Positions 1 to 12,200 of a DNA stretch of 64,000 nucleotides are shown here, one piece after another; position 1 is the first letter of the stretch, and each line of letters begins with the position of its first letter. The notes beneath the pieces are model-generated. The model saw only the letters and a program-made list of their open reading frames with translations. It made no database searches and had not been told where the DNA came from. This DNA is from Omphiscola glabra (lineage: Eukaryota; Mollusca; Gastropoda; Lymnaeidae): positions 27,249,503-27,313,502 of the forward strand of contig OZ024806.1 of NCBI GenBank assembly GCA_964017045.1. The letters are read 5' to 3'. The translations under genes and the position numbers were made by a program.

Positions 1-138
1 GACCAACAAAACTCCACCCCGAGTCAGATCGGCATCACACGTAATCCACCTGGTGTCGGGAACGTGACATTTTCCCAGACAAAAGCCGAAACGGACCACC
101 CCGGCAACAATGGTTACCCACAAGAGCTCTAGCATCAT
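1..138 (-). CDS. 5' end of a secreted or membrane protein (partial)
   Basis: On the minus strand an ATG at 138-136, with a second Met codon directly after it, opens a frame that runs off the window edge without a stop (46 codons). The first 20-25 residues are strongly hydrophobic (LELLWVTIVAGVV, then FGFCLG), which reads as a signal peptide. Next comes GKCHVPDTRWITCDADLTRG, with two cysteines, an N-terminal cysteine-bearing pattern seen in many extracellular domains. The family cannot be named from so short a stretch. The plus strand is also open here (43 codons to a TAG at 130-132), so a terminal plus-strand exon is the competing reading. I prefer the minus frame because it starts with Met and a plausible leader. 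Confidence 0.4.
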   Translation of the reverse strand, partial: MMLELLWVTIVAGVVRFGFCLGKCHVPDTRWITCDADLTRGGVLLV

Positions 139-410
139 GGCAGAGGATATCGGTTTCTCGTCTTTGGATTTGAATGTTCATGTGATCGTAGCCATCCTTT
201 GTAGCAAACGTTGATGTTAATTCACCTTGATGACTTCTTGTTTACTTCGTACATACGCATCCTTGGCTTGAGTAAGTCTGTTACTTCTTATTATTGACAG
301 AATGGTTCTTTTTTTTTTTCCTACACAGATGTTTATCTTCAACCAAACTTTCACAACCTGCAGTGTTATACTCTTAGTTGTTTACTTTTTGACATTTTCA
401 GAGAACGTTC

Positions 411-655
411 CTTTGAAAATAGAAATTATAATTGTGAAAATAGAAATAATAATTGTGAAAATAGAAATTATAACTGTAAAAATAGAAATAATAATTGTGA
501 AAATAGAAAGTATAACTGTAAAAAATATAAATAATAATTGTGAAAATAGAAAAATGCAAAAATTAAAAGTATAACTATAAAAATAGAAATTATAACTGTG
601 AAAATAGAAGTTCTACAAAACTAAAAATTATAAAAAAAGAAAGTATAACAGTGAG
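411..655. repeat. 21-bp AT-rich minisatellite
   Basis: About ten imperfect units of the type GAAAATAGAAATTATAATTGT. The period of 21 (seven codons) keeps a frame open on the plus strand (repeating KIEIIIV), which is not a gene. The flanking sequence from 139 to 410 shows nothing recognisable beyond a possible 5' leader for the minus-strand gene at the left edge. Confidence 0.75.
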
Positions 656-888
656 AAGGAAGTTAAAAAGCTGCCTAAAATTAGAGTTGAGTAAATAAAC
701 ATTTGGGCCACAGATGATGAGAGACGGGATGTGGGATAGAACGTTTTATGCAACAAGAGGCTTTGTGTGTTTAACGGTTTTAGCGTGGTTCACACTAGAA
801 TATCGGAGGTCATTATTGGACATTATTCAGTGGTGTGTCGCACGATTTCTTCATTGGTTGATGTGACAGCCAATGAGGATCATTGCTT

Positions 889-1172
889 CGGGTATTGGGG
901 TGTACAATGAAGAGCATGACTTGGGGTATTGGGGTGAATATGATGAGCATTACTTTGGGTATATGGGTGAACAATGAGGAGCATGACCTGGGGAATTGGG
1001 GTGTACAATATGGAGCATGATTTGGGGTATTGGGGTGTACAATGAGGCGCATTATTTAGGGTATTGGAGTGTAAAATAAGGAGCAGTTCTTGGGTCATTG
1101 GGGTGTACAATGAGGAACATTACTTGGGGTATTAGGGTGGACAATAAGGAGCATTACTTGGGGTATACAATG
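889..1172. repeat. 34-bp minisatellite
   Basis: About eight units built around GGGGTGTACAATGAGGAGCA followed by TGACTTGGGGTATT. Units diverge by point changes and 1-2 bp indels. Minus-strand open frames over this array come from the repeat. Confidence 0.8.
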
Positions 1173-1317
1173 GCAGTATCTTTGTAGGGTTTAAATTGAT
1201 AAAAAGTTAGTTTTTTTAAAAGAGTCAACAGGTAGTGCATTTCCATGAACTTGTAGATCACTAATATCAGATTTGTTGTAGCTTATTCTTACTGGGGTTG
1301 CTTTATAGTATTGTCAT

Positions 1318-1835
1318 TAAGGGTTGCTATTTAGGGTTTCCATTTAGGGTTGCCATTTAGGGTTGCTATTTAGGGTTGACATTTAGGGTTTCTATTTAGG
1401 GTTGCCATTTAGGGTTGCTATTTAGGGTTGCCATTTAGGGTTGCTATTTAGGGTTGCTATTTAGGGTTGCTATTTAGGTAACTATTTAGGGTTCTATTTA
1501 GGTAACTATTTAGGGTTGCCATTTAGGGTTGCTATTTAGGGTTGCTATTTAGGGTTGCCATTTAGGGTTGCTATTTAGGGTTGCTATTTAGGGTTGCTAT
1601 TTAGGGTTGCCATTTAGGGTTGCTATTTAGGTAACTATTTAGGGTGCCATTTAGGGTTGCTATTTAGGGTTGCTATTTAGGGTTGCCATTTAGGGTTGCT
1701 ATTTAGGTTTGCCATTTAGGTAACTATTTACTGTTGCCATTTTGGGTAGCTATTTAGGGTTTCGATTTAGGTTACTATCTAGTTTTGCAATTTAGGGTTG
1801 TATTTAATGTAGCTATTTAGGGTTGCGAGTAAGGG
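1318..1835. repeat. 13-bp TTTAGGGTTGCYA array
   Basis: About 38 near-perfect units of TTTAGGGTTGCYA, with a few units changed to TTTAGGTAACTA. Every unit contains TTTAGGG, which resembles telomeric repeat words, but the period is 13 and not 6 or 7. It is therefore an interstitial minisatellite and not telomere. Confidence 0.85.
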
Positions 1836-3693
1836 GTCTCTATATAACAAACGACTGAAGCGATAGGATGTTGTCTAAGAAATAAATGACTGACTATTTT
1901 TGTTTTTAAATGGTTCGAGGAAAGGTGTGTGGGGAGGGGGAGGGGATGGCGTGAAAAAGGGGGGGGGTCACTCTTTTATTCCGAATTCTATGTATGGTAC
2001 AATTTTAAAACAAATATTTTCTTTAAACATTCTAAAAGTGAAAGACGCAACCATATTTACGTTTACTCAATATTAAATATTAAATTAAATTATGAAGAAA
2101 CTTAACATAAAACCGTCACAATGGGGAAAAAGTATGCATTATTAGCAACTTAACATAAACATATTTAAGAATATTTCACATTTTGAATGATAGAAACTGA
2201 ATAGATTATTATTGTCGCAGTAATTTACATTAAAAAGTTGTTGTTTTTTTAAAAAAATGCATTTCTACATTAAGTTAAGAACTAAATTGTATTCATTGCG
2301 TCATACAAACACACACGTTTCCATATTAACCCAGAGCAACGCTTACCTAATCCTGTGTGATGTCATTGTTGGATGGGTCCACTATCACAAGGAGGCTGAA
2401 GCACTTCTATGATCTAAATATTCAATTAAATGAAAGCAAAATTGCGTCACGTATTCTAATTAATTTGTTATTTTTTTAATATTGAATCAACAATCAGAAT
2501 AGACACCCCCATGTTATCCTAAACGGGTACAATGCTTTAGATATTTGTCAAATTGCGTAAACAATAATTTGACGTTGGGTTTGTAAAAAAAAAAACAAAA
2601 AAAAAAGTATTTCAATGAACACATACACTGTTGTGTTCGGGAAAAAATTTAAACATATCCATCCAAGAAGCTTTGAAATAGATCACTCTCAATCAGTTCA
2701 GCACCATGCTTTTTTATTGTCTTTTTTTAAATGGTTCTCATTTAAAAAAAAAAAAAAATAATAAGTTGTCCTTAGAGATAATTCACATTATGAATAAATA
2801 TGTTTAGTTTGATTGAGAGTCTGAGAGTACAGCTTGAATTACAATGTGAGATAATTTTCACACACGTTTGGTGTTTGGGAATTCCCCATAAAATGTCTTT
2901 TCCTTGTAAAAATTTGCCCTCCCCCCCCCCCCCAAACCAACCCGCAAACATTTCTTTTACTTCTGGTTAGCAATGTTATGTTCAGTAATGTCATAGGCGG
3001 ATCTTTAAATCAAATACGTTCCAGGTGGTTGACATGAAATGCTAGCTATACAATGAAAGGGATAGAATGACAGAAATATAATAATAGACAAATAATATAA
3101 TGATAGAGATATAAAGAAACAAATTTAATGATATACATATAATATTAGATATATAATGAGTGATATATGATAATAGAACTATAATGATAGCGCCATAATG
3201 ATAGAGCTATAAAGATGGAACTATAACGATAGAGATCCAATGATAAATATTTGATAATAGAGATATAATGATCGAGGTATAATGATAAAGATATAAGGCT
3301 GTAAACAAAATGCCTGGGGAATAAAGGGAAAGGGTTTTGCTACATTAACTGGGTTGAACATCTTCAGATAATCGAATGCTAGTTAATTTTCAGATCTAAT
3401 GAGATAATCTAGATGACATAAGATACATTTGTTGATAAATTATACATGGAAAGTGTCTTTTATTTTACACATCAAACATACATTTTCAGTCATGAATATT
3501 CTTGTTTGAGTTCTTCGTTATTCCTTAAAATTATTTTGTATCAAGAATTGCGTCGAATAATTGAGTGATATCAAAAACTGTTGAGTTCCTGAGTGTGAGT
3601 TGTAATTTCGTAGAGCGTCTTGGCTCATTGTTGAAACGGAGTTCTCGTCTTCACAACCCCACCCCCCCCCCCACCCCAAAAAAAAATCAAGCA
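1836..3693. other. AT-rich intergenic DNA without a recognisable gene
   Basis: No frame has coding character. The stretch contains homopolymer runs (G-run near 1,961, A-runs near 2,590 and 2,740, C-run near 2,918). A decayed short-period repeat, roughly ATAATGATAGAGATA, lies between about 3,060 and 3,300. Confidence 0.6.
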
Positions 3694-4115
3694 CACTCCT
3701 TATGTCTGTAGGTGATTTATCTGTGACGCTACTCCTGTCCTTATGTGATGTATCTGTGACGCTACTCGTGTCCTTATGTGATGTATCTGTGACACTTCTC
3801 GTGTCCTTATGTGATGTATCTGTGACACTACTCGTGTCCTTATGTGATGTATCTGTGACACTACTCGTGTCCTTATGTGATGTATCTGTGACACTACTCG
3901 TGTCCTTATGTAATGTATCTGTGACGCTACTCGTGTCCTTATGTGATGTATCTGTGACACTACTCGTGTCCTTATGTGATGTATCTGTGACACTACTCGT
4001 GTCCTTATGTGATGTATCTTTGACACTATTCGTGTCCTTATGTGATGTATCTGTGACACTACTCGTGTCCTTATGCGATGTATCTGTGACGCTACTCGTG
4101 TCCTTAGGTGATTCG
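3694..4115. repeat. 33-bp minisatellite open on both strands
   Basis: Twelve to thirteen units of 33 bp with core GTGATGTATCTGTGACACTA followed by CTCGTGTCCTTAT. Because 33 is a multiple of 3 and the unit lacks stops in some frames, a 150-codon plus frame and a 119-codon minus frame stay open. Both are pure repeat translation (CDVSVTLLVSL; VSQIHHIRTRV), with no upstream exon or leader. Confidence 0.85.
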
Positions 4116-6169
4116 ACTTTGGACGCCTGTTATATGTCAGAAGACATTATTTGAAAAGAGAAGACAAACAAGGAGTACGACTCAAAAAGATACCAAATAA
4201 GAGTATCCGTCAGCCCGACGTGTCTCAATACATACGATAGGGACCAGGGCCGTGTGAAGTGTGTTGAAGTGGGGCTTTTAAAGTGTGTATCTTACTTGTT
4301 CGTCATCTTCAGTATTACTCTTCCATACACCTAAAGCATTGTAATCTTTTTTTTTTTTTGGGTGGGGGGGGGGGGGTGTTGAATCACCTAATCCACCCAC
4401 TGGCCTAACGTGGGCATCTTTCTATACGACGATATAACATTTCCAGAAATGATATTTTAGAAGAATGTCAGTCAAAGAAATGCATATCTGATGTCAAAAT
4501 AGGATTTTCGAATTATTCAGCTTACATAACAAACTAAAACACAAGTCAGATACATGTCACTTTTCCAAGCACAAGACTTTCTATACCAACTGTCTTATTT
4601 GTCTTTGACATTTCAAAGCATACATGTTGTCATTTCAGCTATTTATAAACTAGTTATAGCACCAGGCCTGCTCCTCATATGCATAACTACGTTTCTGTAA
4701 AAGAAAAACATTATACCATAACTTGATTAATTTGTTGGTTTGTTTATAATCATATGATATGCTTCGTTGTTTAACTGACTTCTCACCCTAGATTATCTGC
4801 TGTTTGACTAAATACGTGAGATTCTTTGCTGTTCGACTGAAATATAACATGATATTTTTTTTTGCTTTTTAACTGAAAAAAATATGTATTAATTAAAAGC
4901 ATATTACTAATAAAGTTATTTCTCGAATTTGACCTACAAATTCGAATAATGATATCCACGCCCCTGATGTAGGTGAGCAGCAGGTGCATAGTATTCATAG
5001 TATTCCAATTCACCAGGGGACATCATCCCACGGCCCAGTCTTTTAAACCCAGGAAGTGAGTCATAGAAGGGTGCGTCTATTTTATTCATGACTCATTCAG
5101 ATAATGTGTCTGTTTCCACATACCAGACTACAACTCCTGCAGTTGAAATGATGTCTTAGATAGAGATGATATACTTGTATCAACGCGTCTAGAGCATATC
5201 TGCCTTGGACATCCCTAATATTGACAAGACTGACATTAATTCACGATCATTGGTTATAAGATATCAGGATGCAACATCATCAATATTTAATGAAGTTTAT
5301 CAGCACTTGTAAGACTATTTTTTCATCTGGTATATACGTCTATAGAAATAGATAAGTCTCATTCACCATTTAGTTTAATATATATTAAAAAATATATAGC
5401 ATTCGTCATTCTACGCGTAACGATGTAGTAGCTACGTACATTTCATTAAATGGTTCACGAGACCGATCATGGAATGGTAATTTCGTTTGAATTTCTCGGA
5501 GGAGAACCTTGACTCCTGGCTAAATTTTTAAGTAACATCCAAATTAGGCATGTCGCGACATGATAATAAGCTTTGCAAAGAAAAAGTAAATGCAACTCCG
5601 CTTAACGTGCTGGAATAACTTGGTACAACAAATAAAAAACTATAAAGGTTGTTCATGTCAAAACACTTAGTTATTTCGTAGAACATTTTTATTGTAATCA
5701 AATCTTCATCTATGTGTATATACATTATCTAACAACACGGACTAGCACAAACACATTTCATTAGTGCTAAATAAATATTAAGTTATTCTACACAAATATA
5801 ACATGCATTTGTTTTTTATTAAATAGAACATATTAAGGGAAATACACCATTTCATACCGTCTAGTTCTTCTACTGTTCTCACTAAATTATTGTGCTCTGC
5901 TAAAAACTTCACCAATTGCTCTGCTTGAAATAATCAGCAAATTCATTTCGGAACAATCTTTTCTTAATGCTAATAAAACAAAATATTAGCCTTTAACTTA
6001 CTGACAAGTTAGTGTAAACAACTCCGTGCTGCCCACTGATCTAAGTTTTTACACTAAAATCCCAACAGCTTTGTCCGGATCTTATTTATAATTTCAAGGA
6101 CCCTTGCCTATTTCCCTATTTTTTATTAACCAACCCCATCTACACCCCCTCCCCCGCCCACCAGGATAT
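4116..6169. other. AT-rich intergenic DNA downstream of DNAL1
   Basis: No gene is visible. There is a T-run followed by a G-run near 4,350. The part just below 6,170 is the 3'UTR side of the minus-strand DNAL1 gene. Confidence 0.55.
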
Positions 6170-6286
6170 CTAATCATCACCGGCCAACACGACCCCGTCA
6201 AGTTTCTTGACCTTTGGACACTTTTTCCTGAATTCATTGAACCATCGTCCTGCCTCTGACATCTCTTCTTCAATGGGGTTGCCTAT
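6170..6286 (-). CDS. DNAL1: DNAL1 coding exon 4 (C-terminus)
   Basis: 38 codons plus TAG (6172-6170): [16 protein letters not shown], then [20 protein letters not shown]. The acceptor is tacgatgcag before 6286. The conserved LDG near the end and the acidic tail match the family; the tail here is a short LAGDD where vertebrates have a longer EEEE-type tail. Confidence 0.92.
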   Translation of the reverse strand: MGNPIEEEMSEAGRWFNEFRKKCPKVKKLDGVVLAGDD

Positions 6287-9200
6287 CTGCATCGTAAAAA
6301 TAAAAATATATTTTTTTAAATGACACTTTTAATTGGATGGTCAATGTATCTTAAAGAGAACATACAGATTAGAAAAGAGCTGACAATGTTGGTTACATAG
6401 GACTTGCACTTCCCAATGAACTGTTCTTCCTCCTAGTTGAAGAAGTTGGCGACACTGTCGCCACTCACCACTCTGCAACTCACAGATCAAATATGATGCC
6501 CACTGATCTCTCTGCCACTTACAGATCAGACATGATTTACACTGACTTCTCTGCCACTCACAGATCAAATATGATTTCAACTGACCACTCTGCCCTTCAC
6601 TTATGAGATATATATATTCTCTGACCTCTCTGCTACTCATAGATCAAATATGAAGTCCACTTAACTCTCTGCCCATCACAACTGAAATATGATGTCCCTT
6701 AACTGTCTGTCACTCACATATCAAACATTACGTTCACTTAACACTGTGCCCATCACAAATGAAATATGACATCCCAGAGCTCTCTGTTACTCACAGATCA
6801 AATATAGTGTCAACTCTCTGCCACTACCAGATCAAATATGACACCCGCTGACCTATATGCCACTCACAAAATGTGATGTCAAGTGACGTCTTTGCCATTC
6901 AGTGATTGAATAAAATGTTAACTTAAGTCTCTGCCCCTCACACATCAATCATAAGGTTTACTAACCTCTCTGCCTAAGACGGATCAAATATGACGTCAAC
7001 TGACATCTCTACCACTAACAGATAAGATATGACGTCCACTAACCTCGCTCCCACTAACATATTAAATATGACGTCCATTGAACTCCCGTCACTCACAGGT
7101 CAAATATGACGTCCATTGACCTCTCGGCCACTCACAGGTCAAATATGACGTCCATTGACCTCTCGGCCACTCACAGGTCAAATAGGATGTTCACTAACCT
7201 CTCTGCCACTCAAGGTCACATATGACGTCCACTGACCTCTCTGCCACCCACAGATAAAATATGAAGTCCACTGACATCTCTGTCACCCTCAGATAAAAAA
7301 ATATAAAATGTGCGGCTAAATTGATGACCAACTAATACGAAATCCTTTAGAGTAGCCGTTGACGGAATTTTTACCATATATAATTGACATCTGGTTACGT
7401 GTTTCTCTAGTGTTGATGTACCTTACACCTCAGCCACTGACCTCTCCCCCAATCCCCAGAACCCATTGACCGTCCCCCAGCCCCAGCACAATCGAGTGAT
7501 AACGCACCAACAGGACGTCCTCCAGAGTCGCTATGCCGGACAGCTTGCCCACTTCCGCCAGGTCACCCACCTTGTTGTGCGCCATAAACAGGACCTGAGG
7601 GAAGAAGATGGACTTGAGTGGACACACTTCATTTTATCGGATACTGTCTGATTTGTAATAATTTTATTTTCATTGTTTGGGATCCTTATTTTAAAAACAA
7701 TTACATGAAGCAAACATTTTCATTGCATTAAGTTGTACACGTTATTGTACAATGATAGATGACCTTAAATCCCTCCCACCCCCACCCCCCGAACGCTGAC
7801 ATGCTACACCCACTTCCTTTCGGACAATAGCACCTTAAAAAAACTATTCCATACGCATGAGCAAACCTGTTCTATAATGTTATGCATGACTTGAATAGCA
7901 GGCTGTAGACAGATCCGTGTCGAGGAATAGGGGCGCCCAGGACCGTCTTGTAATTCAATATTTGATCCCTTGTCTATGCGAAGTGCATGTGATATTATCG
8001 TTTAATTCACTATTAGGGGCATATCTAAAGACGATTTTGGTGACCCCTGATGTTGTCGTATTGGCCCTATTACCCTTCTTTGATAGTGGGATATGGAGCC
8101 TCGCTGCATTACCTTACCCAGCGCCCCCTCTGCTGTTAAGACGGCCCAGTGTAAGAGGGGCATTTCCTTAAGGACATGTTAGGGGGCATTCCACAAGATG
8201 GTGTGTCGGGGGGAATTTTCCCAGGAAGTGTGAGGGGGGGCAGTTCCTGAGGAGGTTTGCGGCAGCATTTATGTGTGTGCTGTATAAATTAACTAAGAAA
8301 ATAGAGGCCAAAACGTATTTATGTCATTAAAGTAAAGCTGGAATTGGAGGAAATATGTTAAATCTTCTTTAATACTTTAATAAAGATAGTCAAATGATAA
8401 TGTATAAATCTTTACTGTTCTTTGTTTGATTAAAAAAAAAAATAACAGAAGTCCATGCCCCTTTAACCCTCCTTACCCTTTTATCCCAACATCCCAAATT
8501 TAAAATGAACATTCATATTTTGGGGGATACGAGATTTTCTTAGATCAAGCTTAAGGTTGCAGAATATAGAAATGTTTGGGAAACCATCCTCTAGATTCTA
8601 CAAAGGTTAACATTTAAAAAAAAAAAATATTGACGATATTTAAAAGAAACTAATGTGACAATTTTTAAAATATAATTTTCACGTGGCAATATTTAATACA
8701 TTGTAAAAGCACAATTCGATACCTTAAGTTTCTTCATGCTCGTAATTCCTTTAAATCTGTCTATCTGGTTGTATGAGCACCACAGCTCTTGTAGGGTATC
8801 GTTGCACGCTTCGATACCTGCCAGAGATTTGAGCGCATTGCGGCCCAAGGAGAGGACCCGCAAGTGTTTTAGTCCGTTCAGGTTTGCGATCTTTTCTATC
8901 TTGTTGGTGGACAGTGAGAGGTGCTCGCATGCCTGGGGATGAGAAGGTGGACAGTAAGATGTGGGGATGAGAAGGTGGAAAGTGATAGGTGGGGATGAGA
9001 AGGTGGACAGTGAGAGGTGGGGGTGAGAAGGTGGACAGTGAGAGGTGCTCCTCAAGTCTGGGGATGAGAAGGTGGACAGTGAGAGGTGCTCGCATGCCTG
9101 GGGATGAGAAGGTGGACAGTGAGAGGTGCTCGCAAACCTGGGGATGAGAAGGTGGACAGTGAGAGGTGCTTGCAAGTTTGGGGATGAGAAGATGGACAGT

Positions 9201-12200
9201 GAGAGGTGCTTGCAAACCTGGGCATAAGAGGATGGACTGTGAGAGGTGCTCGCAAGTCTGGGGATGAGAAGATGGACAGTAAGAGGTGCTTGCAAGTCTG
9301 GGGATGAGAAGATGGACAGTGAGAGGTGCTTGCAAGTTTGGGGATGAGAAGATGGACAGTGAGAGGTGCTTGCAAGTATGGGGATGAGAAGATGGACAGT
9401 GAGAAGTGCTTGCAAGTCTGGGGATGAGAAGATGGACAGTGAGAGGTGCTTGCAAGTTTGGGGATGAGAAGATGGACAGTGAGAAGTGCTTGCAAGTCTG
9501 GGGATGAGAAGATGGACAGTGAGAGGTGCTTGCAAGTCTGTGGATGAGAAGATGGACAGTGAGAGGTGCTCTCAAGTCAGGGGAGGACAAATGAAACAAT
9601 GATAGGGGATTTCCTGCCCGAGGAGTAGAGAGTAGAAAGTGAAAGATTCTCGAAAGCCTGTGGATAAGAAATAGGACTATGAGAGGTTGTGTCATGCCAG
9701 GGGATACGAAAAAGGACATTGATAGGTGATGTCATGCCAGAAATTGGACAAGGAGATATGACATTATGCCTGGAAGGGAGCGAGTGGTCAGTGAGATATG
9801 TCATTTTTCCATGGAAAGGAGAGGGGGCAGTTAGAGGTTCTGACAATTCTGATGACGATAAAGTCAACAGAAATATGCCCATGAGTCTAATGAGGATCGG
9901 TTAAACAATGAAAGGTGCCTGCAAGCGTTGGGAGAATGGACTGAACAGTGAGAGGTTGTAGCCAACCTGATGAGTCAGGATGTGACAGCAGCTCTAATGC
10001 GTGGGAGAAGAGACTTTGACAGTTAGAGGTGTTCGCAAGCCTGGGGAGTTTACCGTTGACAGTGAGATGTGCCAGCAAGCCAGGGGGAATAGATAATTGA
10101 CATCCAGAGTTTCTAGCTAGCTTGTGGTGGAGAAAGAGTCAAAATTAGAGGCAGTCAAAGGCATTCTGAAGTAATACTAATAGTGGGCAGTCAGTGGTTA
10201 ATGAAAGGAGATTGTTTTCCTATCAAAGTTAGATGTAAGAATAGTTACCTTATTCATATTGATAGACACCAAGGTAATCTTATCGGTTACAATTAACGAC
10301 ATCTTATATTTTATATGATGGATCTCCCTTTTACCCCTGGGTCATTGTCAAATTAGTTTTCAGCTTTCAAACTCCAAAAAAAAAACAATCAAAATACAAG
10401 TTGTATCAGGAAATTCAACCAGCTACTTAGCTGCTTATATATTACATTTAAATGAAGAAAAATACACGTTATGGTTCTCCTATTTGTTGATGGATGTTGT
10501 TCTGATTCGATAGCTTATGGTGTTAACACAAAAATGCGGTAATGTTAAATTTAAAAAAAAAAATTACCAAAAGAAACTAAAAATCTCACGAAACAGTAGA
10601 CTGTGTGACGCTCGACGTAGTGCTGTGGTCTTTAGTTTAAAAAACGCACTTACTAGTGCAAGAGCGTAGAGGTAAACAGGTATGTAGTTATTGTAATGTA
10701 ACTGGTTAAAAATAATCAATTTTTTTGAGAATGCCAAATGCCAACTGTCAACATTTACAATATTTTAAAATACCTTTTTAAACTATTAATGTTCAAATCT
10801 AAAGCACTCTCACAAAGTTTAGAAGTGGTAAATCCGATTATTATGTCATTTGTTTAAAGTTAAAGTTCAACAGATCGATTTAAAACAGGCAATGCAAAAA
10901 CATGGAGATTAAACAAGAAATATTTTTTGAGGCTACTATTTCACCCGGCAACGCAGAGATGATCCCATTTTGTTGAAGCGAATGCAGCGAACGTGTTCTC
11001 TAGCCTTGAAATTTGTTGGACAGCTTAAATTAGAAGACATATTTATTTCGTAATCATTAAGTAAATAAACAAAAGGAACATTCATATTATGCCATGTGCT
11101 AACAACGTTATATCATTCAAACGTACAGTAAGTTTCAGACACACTTGCAACCTATTTAAATCATACACATTCGAAGGATCGCAACTTAGCTAATGAACTA
11201 CAACCCCACCGCCCCCAATTATTAGTTGGCTGCTGATGGGGGCACATTGCAGTTCAAGTATGATTTGAGGACTGAGGGTACGCCTCTGATGGTGAGTGAG
11301 AAATGAAGGCGTGGTTCTAGGTAGCAGTTGAAATGTGCTTTAAATCGCCCTCAATTAGGTCAGCCGTGAGTCAGCACTGTACAATTCGATACTGAGAGGC
11401 TGGCGATTCCGATAAATGGTGCTCGACACATCGTGACAGTATTAGGAATCACGATGCATCCCTACCGCTGCGATTGTTATTTTTTTATAACTTATGTTAA
11501 TCTATATTTAAGGTCACGCCTAATTTGGTTAATAATAGAAGAACACACGCTAAAGCTATTGAGCTATTGTCGTAGACGGTGGAGCAGCTAAAATTTGTTA
11601 TACCCTGGGGTGTTTTAAATCAGACAAAAAAAACAACAACAACAACGTCTATTGAAATCCTTTCTGAAAAAGCAAAAGGAAATAACTGTTATGGACCGAA
11701 AATGTCTCCCTCTAAAGAGAGAAGCCAGGGGTGGATGAAACACCCCATCATACTTCCAACGCAAGTGACACCCGTGAGCCGAGTCGCCTGCTGATGTTAC
11801 CTTACAGAATGCAGCTGGTGGTGTGCTACCATCCAGCCCAGTGGCCTTCTGATGTTACCTTGCAGAATGCAGCTGGTGGTGTGCTACCATCCAGTCGAGT
11901 GGCGTTCTGATGTTACCTTGCAGAATGCAGTGTGCTACCATCCAGCCCAGTGGCCTTCTGATGTTACCTTATAGAATGCAGCTGGTGTTGTGCTACCATC
12001 CAGCCCAGTGGCCTTCTGATGTTACCTTATAGAATGCAGCTGGTGTTGTGCTACCATCCAGCCCAGTGGCCTTCTGATGTTACCTTACATAATGCAGCTG
12101 GTGATGTGCTACCATCCAGTCGAGTGGCCTTCTGATGTTACCTTGCAGAATGCAGCTGGTGGTGTGCTACCATCCAGCACAGTGGCCTTCTGATGTTACC

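Noticed and set aside
1..132. Plus-strand terminal exon ending TAG at 130-132
   Set aside because: Open for 43 codons but without recognisable character. The minus-strand reading with Met start and signal peptide is more protein-like, though neither is proven.
1318..1835. Telomeric DNA
   Set aside because: The unit is 13 bp with non-telomeric bases between TTTAGGG words, and the array is flanked by ordinary intergenic sequence on both sides.
3700..4154. Long open frames on both strands (119 and 150 codons)
   Set aside because: They are translations of a 33-bp tandem repeat whose period is a multiple of three; there is no leader, domain or splice context.
6960..7230. CRE-like TGACGTCA sites as a regulatory cluster
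   Set aside because: The word is part of a 39-bp repeat unit and mutates along with it; there is no independent sign of function.
8751..9719. A 322-codon minus-strand open frame
   Set aside because: It is the out-of-frame reading of the 40-bp array and the LRR exon of DNAL1. The true exon is read in a different frame and supported by family identity.
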